Shown here one piece after another: positions 24,965-32,744 of a stretch of DNA of 64,000 bases. The translations under genes and the position numbers were made by a program. The first letter of the stretch is position 1, and each line of letters begins with the position of its first letter. This DNA is from Modestobacter lapidis (GTDB lineage Bacteria; Actinomycetota; Actinomycetes; Mycobacteriales; Geodermatophilaceae), in contig JABAKE010000001.1 in assembly GCA_019779905.1 (NCBI GenBank), forward strand, positions 248,001-312,000, written 5' to 3'. The notes under the pieces are model-generated. The model saw only the letters and a list, made by a program, of their open reading frames with translations. It did no database searches and was not told where the DNA came from.

Positions 24965-25921
24965 TTGGCGGGTGGACTCGTAGCCCTGTTCGACGACGTG
25001 GCGGTGCTGGCGCGCACTGCCGCCGCATCCGTCGACGACATCGGGCTCGCTGCTGGCCGGGCCAGCGCCAAGGCCGCCGGCGTCGTCGTCGACGATGCCG
25101 CCGTCACGCCGCAGTACGTCCGTGGCCTGGCTGCCGAGCGCGAGCTGCCGATCATCCGGCGCATCGCCAAGGGGTCGTTGCGCAACAAGCTGCTCATCAT
25201 CCTGCCCGCGGTGCTGCTGCTCAGCCAGTTCCTGCCGTTCCTGCTCACCCCGATCCTCATGCTCGGCGGCGCCTACCTGTGCTACGAGGGCGCGGAGAAG
25301 GTCTGGCACAAGCTCCGCCCCCATCACGACGCCCACGCTGCGGGCGAGGAGACGCTCCCGGACGAGGACACCGTCGTGTCCGGCGCCGTGCGCACCGACT
25401 TCATCCTGTCGGCGGAGATCATGGTGATCTCGCTGAACGAGGTGGTCGACGAGCCGTTCTTCTCCCGGGCGGTGATCCTCGCGGTCGTCGCGCTCGGCAT
25501 CACCGTCCTGGTGTACGGCGTCGTCGGCCTGATCGTGAAGATGGACGACCTGGGACTGCGCCTGGCCGAACGCCCCAGGAAGGGTGTGGCCCGAATCGGC
25601 CGCGGACTGGTGAAGGCGATGCCACGCCTGCTCGCCGCGCTCACCGTGGTCGGGACGGCCGCGATGCTGTGGGTCGGCGGTCACATCCTGCTGGTCGGCA
25701 CCGACGAGCTGGGCCTCACCGTCCTGTACGACGTCGTGCACCACCTGGAGGAGGCGGCAGCGGCGGCCACCGGAGCCCTCGGGTCGGTCGTGGGCTGGCT
25801 GGTCAACACGCTGGCCAGCGCGATTCTCGGGCTCATCGTCGGCGCACTGGTCGTGGTCGTCATGAGCCTCACGTTCCACCGCCGGAAAGCCGAGCCCGCG
25901 AGCGGGGCCACGACGCACTAG
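24965..25921 (+). CDS. DUF808 family membrane protein
   Basis: A 318-residue protein whose start AGGLVALFDDVAVLARTAAA and the following DDIGLA, KAAGVVVDDAAVTPQYVRG are the DUF808 hallmark. About six membrane segments follow, from residue 70 to the C-terminus. The start is TTG at 24965, supported by GGAAGGA 9 bases upstream and by the family start; upstream in-frame codons give unrelated residues. The molecular role of DUF808 proteins is unknown to me. The gene stands alone after a hairpin. Confidence 0.85.
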   Translation: MAGGLVALFDDVAVLARTAAASVDDIGLAAGRASAKAAGVVVDDAAVTPQYVRGLAAERELPIIRRIAKGSLRNKLLIILPAVLLLSQFLPFLLTPILMLGGAYLCYEGAEKVWHKLRPHHDAHAAGEETLPDEDTVVSGAVRTDFILSAEIMVISLNEVVDEPFFSRAVILAVVALGITVLVYGVVGLIVKMDDLGLRLAERPRKGVARIGRGLVKAMPRLLAALTVVGTAAMLWVGGHILLVGTDELGLTVLYDVVHHLEEAAAAATGALGSVVGWLVNTLASAILGLIVGALVVVVMSLTFHRRKAEPASGATTH

Positions 25922-26050
25922 CTGGACCGACCCGGCGTCACCCTGGACACCGGATCGGCGATCGCGCCCTCCCGGCCCACCCGCTACCGGCTGCTGACGC
26001 CGGCCGGGGCCGGCCCGGCAGGATGAGCGGGTGCAGAGCGGGGGCGGACG

Positions 26051-27307
26051 GTGAGCACCGGCCCGCAGCTGGCCCGCCGGCTGGGGACCACCGACGCCGT
26101 GGTGATCGGCCTGGGGTCGATGATCGGCGCGGGCGTCTTCGCCGCATTCGGCCCCGCCGCCCGCGCGGCCGGCGCCGGCCTGCTGATCGGGCTGGCGGTC
26201 GCGGCCGTGGTGGCGTACTGCAACGCCACCTCCTCCGCACAGCTGGCCGCGCAGTACCCCACCTCGGGCGGCACGTACGTGTACGGGCGGGAGCGGCTGG
26301 GGCCCTGGTGGGGCTTCCTGGCCGGCTGGGGGTTCGTGGTCGGCAAGACCGCGAGCTGTGCGGCGATGGCGCTGACCTTCGCCGCCTACGCCGTCCCGGC
26401 CGCGTGGCAGCGACCGGTGGCGGCCGCGGCGGTGATCGCACTGGCGGCGGTGAACTACCGCGGCGTGACCCGCACCGCGCGGCTGACCCGCGGGATCGTC
26501 GCCGTGGTCCTGCTGGCCCTGGCCGTCGCCGTGGTCGCCGGTCTCGCCGGTGGCCAGGCAGATCCGTCCCGGCTGGCCGGCTGGAGCTCTCCGACGGGTG
26601 GCTGGTACGGCGCGCTGCAGTCCGCCGGGCTGCTGTTCTTCGCCTTCGCCGGGTACGCCCGCATCGCCACCATGGGCGAGGAGGTCCGCGATCCGGAGCG
26701 GACCATCCCGCGCGCCATCCCGTTGGCCCTCGGCATCGTCGTGGTCGTGTACGGCGTCGTCGCCGTCACCGTGCTGACCGTCCTGGACCCGGCGCAGGTC
26801 GCCGGGTCCAGTGCGCCGCTGGCCGCCGCGGTCGGCGCGGGGAGCTGGGACTGGGCCGTGCCGGTGGTGCGCTTCGGTGCCGCGGCGGCCGCGCTCGGGG
26901 CGTTGCTGGCGCTCATCGCCGGCATCGGGCGGACCAGCCTGGCCATGGCCCGGCAGTCCGACCTGCCGCGGTGGCTCGCCGCGGTCCATCCGCGCCACCG
27001 GGTGCCGCACCACGCCGAGGTCGCGCTGGCCGCGGTCGTCTGCGTCCTGGTGTTCGCCATCGACCTGCGCGGTGCGATCGGCTTCTCCTCCTTCGGCGTG
27101 CTGCTCTACTACTTCGTCGCCAACGTCGCTGCCGTCACCCAGCCGGCCGGGCGACGCCGCCATCCGCGGTGGCTGCCGGTGCTCGGCGCCGCCGGCTGCC
27201 TGCTGCTGGTCGCGACCCTGCCCTGGCCGGCGGTGACCATCGGGTTGGCCGTCCTCGCCGCCGGCGCCGGGTACCGGGCGGCGCGGCTGCGCCTCGCCCG
27301 GCGCTGA
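26051..27307 (+). CDS. APC-family amino acid permease
   Basis: A 418-residue transporter with about 12 membrane segments. The first helix carries IGLGSMIGAGVFAAFGPAA, the unwound substrate-binding glycine motif of APC carriers, and YPTSGGTYVYGRERLG and FFAFAGYARIATMGEEV are also typical. It is shorter than enzymes with long C-terminal domains and resembles the basic APC layout. Substrate (amino acid or amine) cannot be assigned. GTG at 26051 is used as start with a G-rich stretch upstream. Confidence 0.85.
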   Translation: MSTGPQLARRLGTTDAVVIGLGSMIGAGVFAAFGPAARAAGAGLLIGLAVAAVVAYCNATSSAQLAAQYPTSGGTYVYGRERLGPWWGFLAGWGFVVGKTASCAAMALTFAAYAVPAAWQRPVAAAAVIALAAVNYRGVTRTARLTRGIVAVVLLALAVAVVAGLAGGQADPSRLAGWSSPTGGWYGALQSAGLLFFAFAGYARIATMGEEVRDPERTIPRAIPLALGIVVVVYGVVAVTVLTVLDPAQVAGSSAPLAAAVGAGSWDWAVPVVRFGAAAAALGALLALIAGIGRTSLAMARQSDLPRWLAAVHPRHRVPHHAEVALAAVVCVLVFAIDLRGAIGFSSFGVLLYYFVANVAAVTQPAGRRRHPRWLPVLGAAGCLLLVATLPWPAVTIGLAVLAAGAGYRAARLRLARR

Positions 27308-27323
27308 CTGGGCCGGCCCGGCG

Positions 27324-28130
27324 TCAGCCCCGGCGCAGCCGGGCGCAGTCGGCCGGACCGAGCTCCGCCGGCGGGCCGGTGGCCAGCTGGGCCAGCACGA
27401 TGCCCTGGACGACGGGGTCGGCGGGGAGCTGCCCGTGGCCCACCTGGGAGTCGGCGCAGACCGACTGCACCGGCAGATCCAGCGCGCCCTCGAGCCGGGC
27501 GGACTCCGGCGGGGTCACCGTCCGGTCGGCCGTCGTCCACACCGACACCCAGGTGGGGCCCGCCGGCGTCTCGTCGCCGGCATTGAGCCGGTCGAGCAGC
27601 GGGCTGTCGGTGGTCAGCTGCCGGCAGCCGGCCGGGCACTGCCCCGGTGCGATCGCGGTGGCCAGGTCGGCGAGGGTGGTGCCGTGGTGCGGCGCGCCCA
27701 GGGTCACCACCCGGCGGACCGCGGCGGCTCCGCCGTCGGCGGCCCACAGCCGGGCGATGACCCCGCCGGCCGAGTAGCCGACCACGTCGACGCTGTCCGC
27801 GCCGGTGCGGGCCAGGGCGTCGGCCACCGCCGCGGCGAGGGCGTCCGCCGACGCCGCCAGGTCCCCGGTGCCGTCGCCGGGCACCGGCACGACCGTGGCG
27901 TCCCGCCCGGCGGCGGTCAGCCGCGCGGCCAGCGGCTCGAGCGAGCGGGTGGAGCCGCCGTAGCCGGGGACCAGCAGCACCGGGCCGGGCACCTCCCGGG
28001 CCACCGGTGCCGGCTCGTCGGCGGTCAGCCGGGGGAGGAGCAGCGCGGCGGTGAGCGCCAGCACCGCGACGACGGCGACCGCGAACAGTACGGCCAGGCG
28101 GCGGCGGGCGGGAGAGTAACCGGCGAGCAC
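27324..28130 (-). CDS. Secreted or membrane-anchored lipase-like alpha/beta hydrolase
   Basis: A 268-residue protein. An N-terminal positively charged stretch and hydrophobic segment (RRRLAVLFAVAVVAVLALTA, about 9-28) form a signal anchor. The hydrolase domain has VLLVPGYGGSTRSLEPLA (oxyanion-hole region), nucleophile elbow VGYSAGGVIA and TLGAPHHGTTLADLA, as in triacylglycerol lipases of the LipA type. The His is probably in QVGHGQLP near the end. The GTG at 28130 gives a proper signal segment; an earlier ATG would add a stretch antisense to the next gene. It is divergent from the phosphatidyltransferase gene. Confidence 0.8.
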   Translation of the reverse strand: MLAGYSPARRRLAVLFAVAVVAVLALTAALLLPRLTADEPAPVAREVPGPVLLVPGYGGSTRSLEPLAARLTAAGRDATVVPVPGDGTGDLAASADALAAAVADALARTGADSVDVVGYSAGGVIARLWAADGGAAAVRRVVTLGAPHHGTTLADLATAIAPGQCPAGCRQLTTDSPLLDRLNAGDETPAGPTWVSVWTTADRTVTPPESARLEGALDLPVQSVCADSQVGHGQLPADPVVQGIVLAQLATGPPAELGPADCARLRRG

Positions 28131-28208
28131 GCGCCCCACTGTCCCTGCCCTGGCTGAGTGGGGCGCTGCCTGGTGGACTGCACCGGTGCAGCGGAACGTG
28201 GGGCCCCG

Positions 28209-28865
28209 GTGCTGAGCCGGGACGAGTACCTCGCTGCCTGGGCCACCTGGCACGGCGGTACCGACCCGGCGGCCAGCCGGCTGGTCCGCGGCTGGCTCAC
28301 GCTGGCCTACACGCTGGCCCGGCCGTTCGCCGGCCGGTCACCGCTGCTGGCCACCGCGCTGGGCCTGGGCGTGGCTGCCGGTGCCGTACCGCCGGCGCTG
28401 GCCGGCGGGGGCTGGCTGGTGCTGGCCGGGGTGCTCGTCGGGCTGTCCGGGTTGCTCGACTCCCTGGACGGCGCGCTGGCCATCGCCGGGGGAACGGCGT
28501 CCCGGCGCGGCTTCGTGCTGGACTCCGTGGTCGACCGGTTGACCGAGGTGGCTTACGCCGGAGCGCTGTGGGCGGCGGGGGCGCCGGGTTGGCTGGCCGC
28601 GGCCTTCGGCGCGCTGTGCTGGCTCCCCGACTACGTGCGGGCCCGCGCCGGCCAGGCCGGGGTGGCCGAGACCGGGGTCGTCTCGGTGTGGGAGCGCCCG
28701 ACCCGGGTGGCGATGGCCGGGATGACCCTGGTCGGTGCCGGCGTCGTCGCGGCGCTCGATCCCGGTGCGTGGGTGGTGACCACCGGTGCGGCGGTCGGCT
28801 GCCTGCTGGGGGTGGTCGGCACCGCGCAGCTGGGCCGTCAGGTGCGCCGGGCCCTGGCCGACTGA
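28209..28865 (+). CDS. CDP-alcohol phosphatidyltransferase family protein
   Basis: A membrane protein of about 218 residues. The family motif is seen as DSLDGALA followed by ASRRGFVLDSVVDR: the D..DG....G...D...D skeleton is present, but the usual AR after DGxx is AI, a departure. Such enzymes transfer a phosphatidyl group from CDP-diacylglycerol to an alcohol such as inositol phosphate or glycerol phosphate. The GTG at 28209 is chosen; a GTG at 28158 is also possible. The acceptor cannot be assigned. Confidence 0.75.
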   Translation: MLSRDEYLAAWATWHGGTDPAASRLVRGWLTLAYTLARPFAGRSPLLATALGLGVAAGAVPPALAGGGWLVLAGVLVGLSGLLDSLDGALAIAGGTASRRGFVLDSVVDRLTEVAYAGALWAAGAPGWLAAAFGALCWLPDYVRARAGQAGVAETGVVSVWERPTRVAMAGMTLVGAGVVAALDPGAWVVTTGAAVGCLLGVVGTAQLGRQVRRALAD

Positions 28866-28972
28866 GCGAGGGACGGCGGCTGCTCCTAGGCTGGTGCAGC
28901 CCCGGTGCTCGCCACCGGTCCGGGGTCCAGAGGCCCCCCGGTGGCTCCCACCTGCACGCGAGAGGTGTTCCG

Positions 28973-29950
28973 ATGCCCGTCGTCGTGACCGGTTCGATCG
29001 CCACCGACCACCTGATGACCTTCCCCGGGAGGTTCACCGACCAGTTCGTCGAGGGCAAGATGGAGAACGTCTCGCTCTCCTTCCTGGTCGACGACCTGGT
29101 CCAGCACCGCGGCGGGGCCGGGGCCAACATGGCCTACGGCCTCGGGCTGCTGGGGCTGGGCCCGGTGCTGGTCGGCTCTGTGGGCAGCGACTTCGACGAC
29201 TACGACGCCTGGCTGACCCGGCACGGCGTGGACACCGGCAGCGTGCGCTGGTCGGAGCTCAAGCACACCGCCCGCTTCGTCTGCACGACCGACACCGCGA
29301 ACAACCAGATCGCCTCGTTCTACTCCGGCGCCATGTCCGAGGCCTCGTTGATCGAGCTGGCACCGGTGGCCCGGCGGGTCGGCGGCCCCGACCTGGTGAT
29401 CGTGGGGCCCAACGATCCGCAGGCGATGGTCCAGCACACCCAGGAATGCCGGGACCGCGGCTACCCGTTCATGGCCGACCCGTCCCAGCAGCTGGCCTGG
29501 GCCGACGGGGAGATGATCCGCACCCTGGTCGACGGCGCCGACCTGCTGTTCACCAACGAGTACGAGCACGCGCTGCTGCTGCAGAAGACCGGCTGGAGCG
29601 AGGGCGAGGTGCTCTCCCGGGTCGGCACCTGGGTGACCACGCGGTCGGCCAAGGGCGTGATCGTCGAGCAGGCGGGGCAGACGCCGATCGAGGTGATCGC
29701 CGTCCCGGAGACCAAGCCGGTCGAGCCCACCGGCGGCGGCGACGCGCTGCGCGCCGGTTTCGTGGCCGCCCGGCAGTGGGGGCTCGGGCTGGAGCGGGCC
29801 ACCCAGGTGGGCTCCGCGGTGGCGACCGCGGCGATCGAGGTCATCGGCACCCAGGAGTACAGCCTGCCCACGGGGCCGTTCCTGGACCGCTTCGCCGCCG
29901 CGTTCGGCACCGCCGCCGCCGACGAGGTGGCCCCGCACCTGCCCGGCTGA
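28973..29950 (+). CDS. adoK: PfkB-family kinase, adenosine kinase (AdoK/CbhK) type
   Basis: A 325-residue ribokinase-fold enzyme. From memory it matches M. tuberculosis adenosine kinase (Rv2202c) closely: VVTGSIATDHLMTFPGRF, VSLSFLVDDLVQHRGGAGAN, GANDP-like GPNDPQAM and ADPSQQLAWADGE. The catalytic loop reads PTGGGDALRAG rather than TGVGDAFRAG but keeps the base Asp. It phosphorylates adenosine (or a related nucleoside or sugar) with ATP. The ATG at 28973 lies after AGAGGTG. It is followed 24 bases after the stop by copy B of a dispersed repeat. Confidence 0.82.
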   Translation: MPVVVTGSIATDHLMTFPGRFTDQFVEGKMENVSLSFLVDDLVQHRGGAGANMAYGLGLLGLGPVLVGSVGSDFDDYDAWLTRHGVDTGSVRWSELKHTARFVCTTDTANNQIASFYSGAMSEASLIELAPVARRVGGPDLVIVGPNDPQAMVQHTQECRDRGYPFMADPSQQLAWADGEMIRTLVDGADLLFTNEYEHALLLQKTGWSEGEVLSRVGTWVTTRSAKGVIVEQAGQTPIEVIAVPETKPVEPTGGGDALRAGFVAARQWGLGLERATQVGSAVATAAIEVIGTQEYSLPTGPFLDRFAAAFGTAAADEVAPHLPG

Positions 29951-29974
29951 GCACATCGTCGTCCTCCGGACGAC

Positions 29975-30056
29975 ACCGCGGCCAGGAGCCGTACCCGGTC
30001 GGCGGTGAGCCGTTGCCAGCGCCCCGGCCGGGAGCCTCCGGCCCCGCAGCCGGTCC
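29975..30056 (+). repeat. Dispersed intergenic repeat, copy B
   Basis: About 82 bases starting 24 bases after the adoK stop. It matches copy A at 1201-1285 with substitutions and a few short indels, and keeps ACCGCGGCCAGG, TGAGCCG, GGGAGCCTCCG and CCGGTCC in order. The position after a plus-strand stop is the same as in copy A. Confidence 0.65.
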
Positions 30057-30085
30057 GCTGAGCGCGCTGTCGCACGCAGGTCCGA

Positions 30086-30742
30086 TCAGTCGCCGCGGAC
30101 GCGTTCGCCGATCGTCGGGTCGGCGGACCACGTGCCGTAGGGGATCCGGCGGATCTCCTTGATCTCGCCGAGGGCCGCCCACTCGTTGCCACCCAGCCGG
30201 GCCAGCGGCTGCAGGTGCTCGATCCGCGGGCGGCCCTCGCGCACGGCGTGCTCGTGGACGGCGACGTGCACCACCCGGCCGAGGACGACGGTGCTGTCGC
30301 CCAGCCGCAGCGTCGAGTGCAGCGTGCACTCCAGCGCGACGGGTGACTGGGCCACCCGCGGCACGCTGATCCGCTCGCTGGGCTCCAGTCGCACGCCGGC
30401 GTGCTCGGCCTCGCTCTGGTCGGGCGGGAAATCCGTGCCGGTGGCGTTGACCTGCTCGAAGAGCGACACCGGGGTGAGGTTGATCGTGAACTCTCCGGTC
30501 GCCTCGGCGTTGACCAGCGAGTCCTTGCGGCCCACCGAGGTGAACTGCACGATCGGCGGGTCGACGCAGGCGACCGTGTAGAACGAGTGCGGCGCCAGGT
30601 TGTGCACGCCGCCGGGCGACCGGGTGACCACCCAGGCGATGGGCCGGGGCACCACCACCGAGTTCAGCACCCGGTAGAACGCCGGGGCCGCCATCTCTGC
30701 CGGGTCGAAGGAGACGCGCGGCGGGCTGCTCTGCTCGGTCAC
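30086..30742 (-). CDS. Flavin reductase family protein
   Basis: A 218-residue split-barrel flavin-binding protein. FYRVLNSVVVPRPIAWVVTR (about 24-43), HNLAPHSFYTVACVDPPIVQ and NAEATGEFTINL are the family signatures. Such proteins reduce FMN or FAD for a partner oxygenase, or act directly on small substrates. The GTG at 30742 overlaps the glycosyltransferase stop (GTGA), so it is the last gene of the six-gene operon that begins at 35531. A role in carotenoid oxidation is possible from context but not shown. Confidence 0.85.
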   Translation of the reverse strand: MTEQSSPPRVSFDPAEMAAPAFYRVLNSVVVPRPIAWVVTRSPGGVHNLAPHSFYTVACVDPPIVQFTSVGRKDSLVNAEATGEFTINLTPVSLFEQVNATGTDFPPDQSEAEHAGVRLEPSERISVPRVAQSPVALECTLHSTLRLGDSTVVLGRVVHVAVHEHAVREGRPRIEHLQPLARLGGNEWAALGEIKEIRRIPYGTWSADPTIGERVRGD

Positions 30743-31914
30743 CCGCCCATCGTCGGGGACGCCGCGCCACCCGGCGAGACCGGGGGGACGCGCGTGCCGG
30801 GCAGCGCGCGGCCCCGCCACTGCAGACCGCCCCGCCGGTGGCCGGCCAGCGAGCGGGCGACCAGCACGTCGAGCAGGGCGATCGAGATCGGATGGGCCAG
30901 CGAGTCGGGCCAGACCCGGCCGCCGGTGCGCGCGGCGACCACGGCCCGACCGGCGACGCCGGCGGCATACCCGGCCAGCCCCGCACGCGAGCCGGCCAGC
31001 GCGGCCAGCGGCGGCACCAGCCAGACTGCGCTGAGCCCCGCGGTGGCCGCCACGGCTGCCGCCGGCCGTCCGCCGACGGCCGACCACAGCGACTTCGCGT
31101 AGCCCTCGCGCAGCTCGGGCCACCCCGAGTACATCCGGCAGGCGGCCAGCGTGGAGCCGTCCACGACGACGCCCCGCCCACCGGCGGCCTTCACCGCGCG
31201 CAGCAGGGCGATGTCCTCGATCACCGCGCCGCGCACCGCCGCGTGCCCGCCGGCCCGGTCGTAGGCCGGTCGCCGGACGACCAGGAACTGGCCGTTGGCG
31301 GCGGCCAGCGACGGCCGGGGTGACCGTTCGGCCAGCCGCAGCGGCAGGAAGGTGGCCCACAGCCACTGCTGCAGCGGTTGCACCAGCCGCTCAGCGGCGC
31401 TGCCGGCCAGTTGCCGGGGCCAGGGCGAGACCAGGTCGAGGCGGTGCGCGTCGAGCAGCGCGACGGCCGAGGCGATCGCGTCGGGCATCAGCCGGACGTC
31501 GGCGTCGACGAACACCAGCACCTCGGCGTTCCCGGCCGCGGCGGCGCCCTGGGCGCACGCGTTGGGCTTGCCCAGCCAGCCGGCACCGGGCGGGGTGGCG
31601 GGCAGCAGCCGCACCCGGTCGTCGGGCACCGCCGCGACCCGGCCGGCGGTGCCGTCGGTCGAGCCGTCGTCGACCACGACGATCCGCAGCCGGGGCACGC
31701 CCCGTTGGTCGAGCACGGCCGCCAGGCAGTCGGCCACCTGCCCGGCCTCGTCGCGGACCGGCAGCACCACGGTCACCGGAACGGTCACCGCCGGCGCCGG
31801 AACCGGCGGGCGGCGCAGCAGTCCGGTGTTGACCGCGGCGTGCAGTGCGGCCAGCACCGAGGCGGCGGCCCCGCCGCGGACCACCGCCCGCGCCAGCCGC
31901 CGCCACCGGTTCAC
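30739..31914 (-). CDS. Family 2 glycosyltransferase, carotenoid-type
   Basis: A 391-residue GT-A enzyme. VTVVLPVRDEAGQVADCLAA, VVVDDGSTDGTAGR and VFVDADVRLMPDAI (the DxD-type metal site) are present, with WLGKPNACAQGA and hydrophobic C-terminal helices for membrane attachment. It lies between a CruF-like gene and a flavin reductase, overlapping both by four bases. In cyanobacteria the CruF/CruG pair hydrates and glycosylates carotenoids, so this is a CruG-like candidate that would add a sugar to a hydroxylated carotenoid. The diaponeurosporenoate glycosyltransferase CrtQ is also a family 2 relative. Confidence 0.8.
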   Translation of the reverse strand: MNRWRRLARAVVRGGAAASVLAALHAAVNTGLLRRPPVPAPAVTVPVTVVLPVRDEAGQVADCLAAVLDQRGVPRLRIVVVDDGSTDGTAGRVAAVPDDRVRLLPATPPGAGWLGKPNACAQGAAAAGNAEVLVFVDADVRLMPDAIASAVALLDAHRLDLVSPWPRQLAGSAAERLVQPLQQWLWATFLPLRLAERSPRPSLAAANGQFLVVRRPAYDRAGGHAAVRGAVIEDIALLRAVKAAGGRGVVVDGSTLAACRMYSGWPELREGYAKSLWSAVGGRPAAAVAATAGLSAVWLVPPLAALAGSRAGLAGYAAGVAGRAVVAARTGGRVWPDSLAHPISIALLDVLVARSLAGHRRGGLQWRGRALPGTRVPPVSPGGAASPTMGG

Positions 31915-32744
31915 CGGGTGCCCGCCCGGCGGGCGCGCAGCACGACGGCGACCGCGGCCAGCACCGGCAACGCGAGGACCGCCCCCCAGACGGCGGACCC
32001 GGGCAGGCCCAGCCAGCCGGCGTGCGCGACCGCGCCGCCGAGGGTCATCCAGCCCAGGACCAGCAGCGGCGCAGCATCCGCGAACGGGACCCCGGAAGGC
32101 CGGGCGGTGCGGGCGACCAGCCGGTCGAGCAGGGTCATGAGCACCAGCCCGGCGAGCAGCCACCCGCCCAGGTTGGTCAGCGGCACGGTGTCGATGCCGG
32201 GCAGGCCGGGGGCGGGGTGCGCCCAGCGCCAGTAGCCGGCCTGCACCAGCTGTGGGTCGAGGACGACGTCCCAGGCGGCGAAGAGGTAGGCAGCGGCGAG
32301 CACCCGGGCCGCGGTCCTCCGCCCCGGCCGCACCCGGGCGGTGAGGAAGGCGGCCAGCACCCAGCTGGGCCAGGCCATCATCAGCCAGGCCAGCGGGACC
32401 AGGAACGGAACGCCGAGCAGCGTGGCCCCCAGCGTGTCGCTGTAGGCGTACTCGCCGTACGGGAACCCCGTCGACAGCCCGAGCGACTCGATCAGCACGG
32501 CGGCGACGAGAACCAGGACGAGCACGCCCAGCCCGGTGCGCCACCCGCGGCTCGCCGTGGACGAGAGCACCGAGACGCCGGCGCCCAGCAGCACGATCGT
32601 CCAGCTCACCGCGTCGCGGCCGGCGCCGTCGGTGAGCGGGTAGGCGATCGCGGTCAGCACCAGCGCGCCGGCCAGCGCCAGCGGCGCCCAGCGCACCGTC
32701 GGGGACGGCGCGGACGTGTGCGATGCGGCGACCGCCCCGGTCAC
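31911..32744 (-). CDS. cruF: CruF-like carotenoid 1,2-hydratase (DUF422 membrane protein)
   Basis: A 277-residue protein with about seven membrane segments. ESLGLSTGFPYGEYAYSDTL, FLVPLAWLMMAWPSWVLA, AAWDVVLDPQLV and GYWRWAHPAPGLPGIDTVPL (polar and aromatic motifs between helices) define the carotenoid biosynthesis family that includes CruF of Deinococcus and cyanobacteria. CruF adds water to the psi end of gamma-carotene-like intermediates. Start GTG overlaps the crtO-like stop and its own stop overlaps the glycosyltransferase. It fits with the lycopene cyclase genes at 6.4 kb if one end of the carotenoid stays open. Confidence 0.82.
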   Translation of the reverse strand: MTGAVAASHTSAPSPTVRWAPLALAGALVLTAIAYPLTDGAGRDAVSWTIVLLGAGVSVLSSTASRGWRTGLGVLVLVLVAAVLIESLGLSTGFPYGEYAYSDTLGATLLGVPFLVPLAWLMMAWPSWVLAAFLTARVRPGRRTAARVLAAAYLFAAWDVVLDPQLVQAGYWRWAHPAPGLPGIDTVPLTNLGGWLLAGLVLMTLLDRLVARTARPSGVPFADAAPLLVLGWMTLGGAVAHAGWLGLPGSAVWGAVLALPVLAAVAVVLRARRAGTR

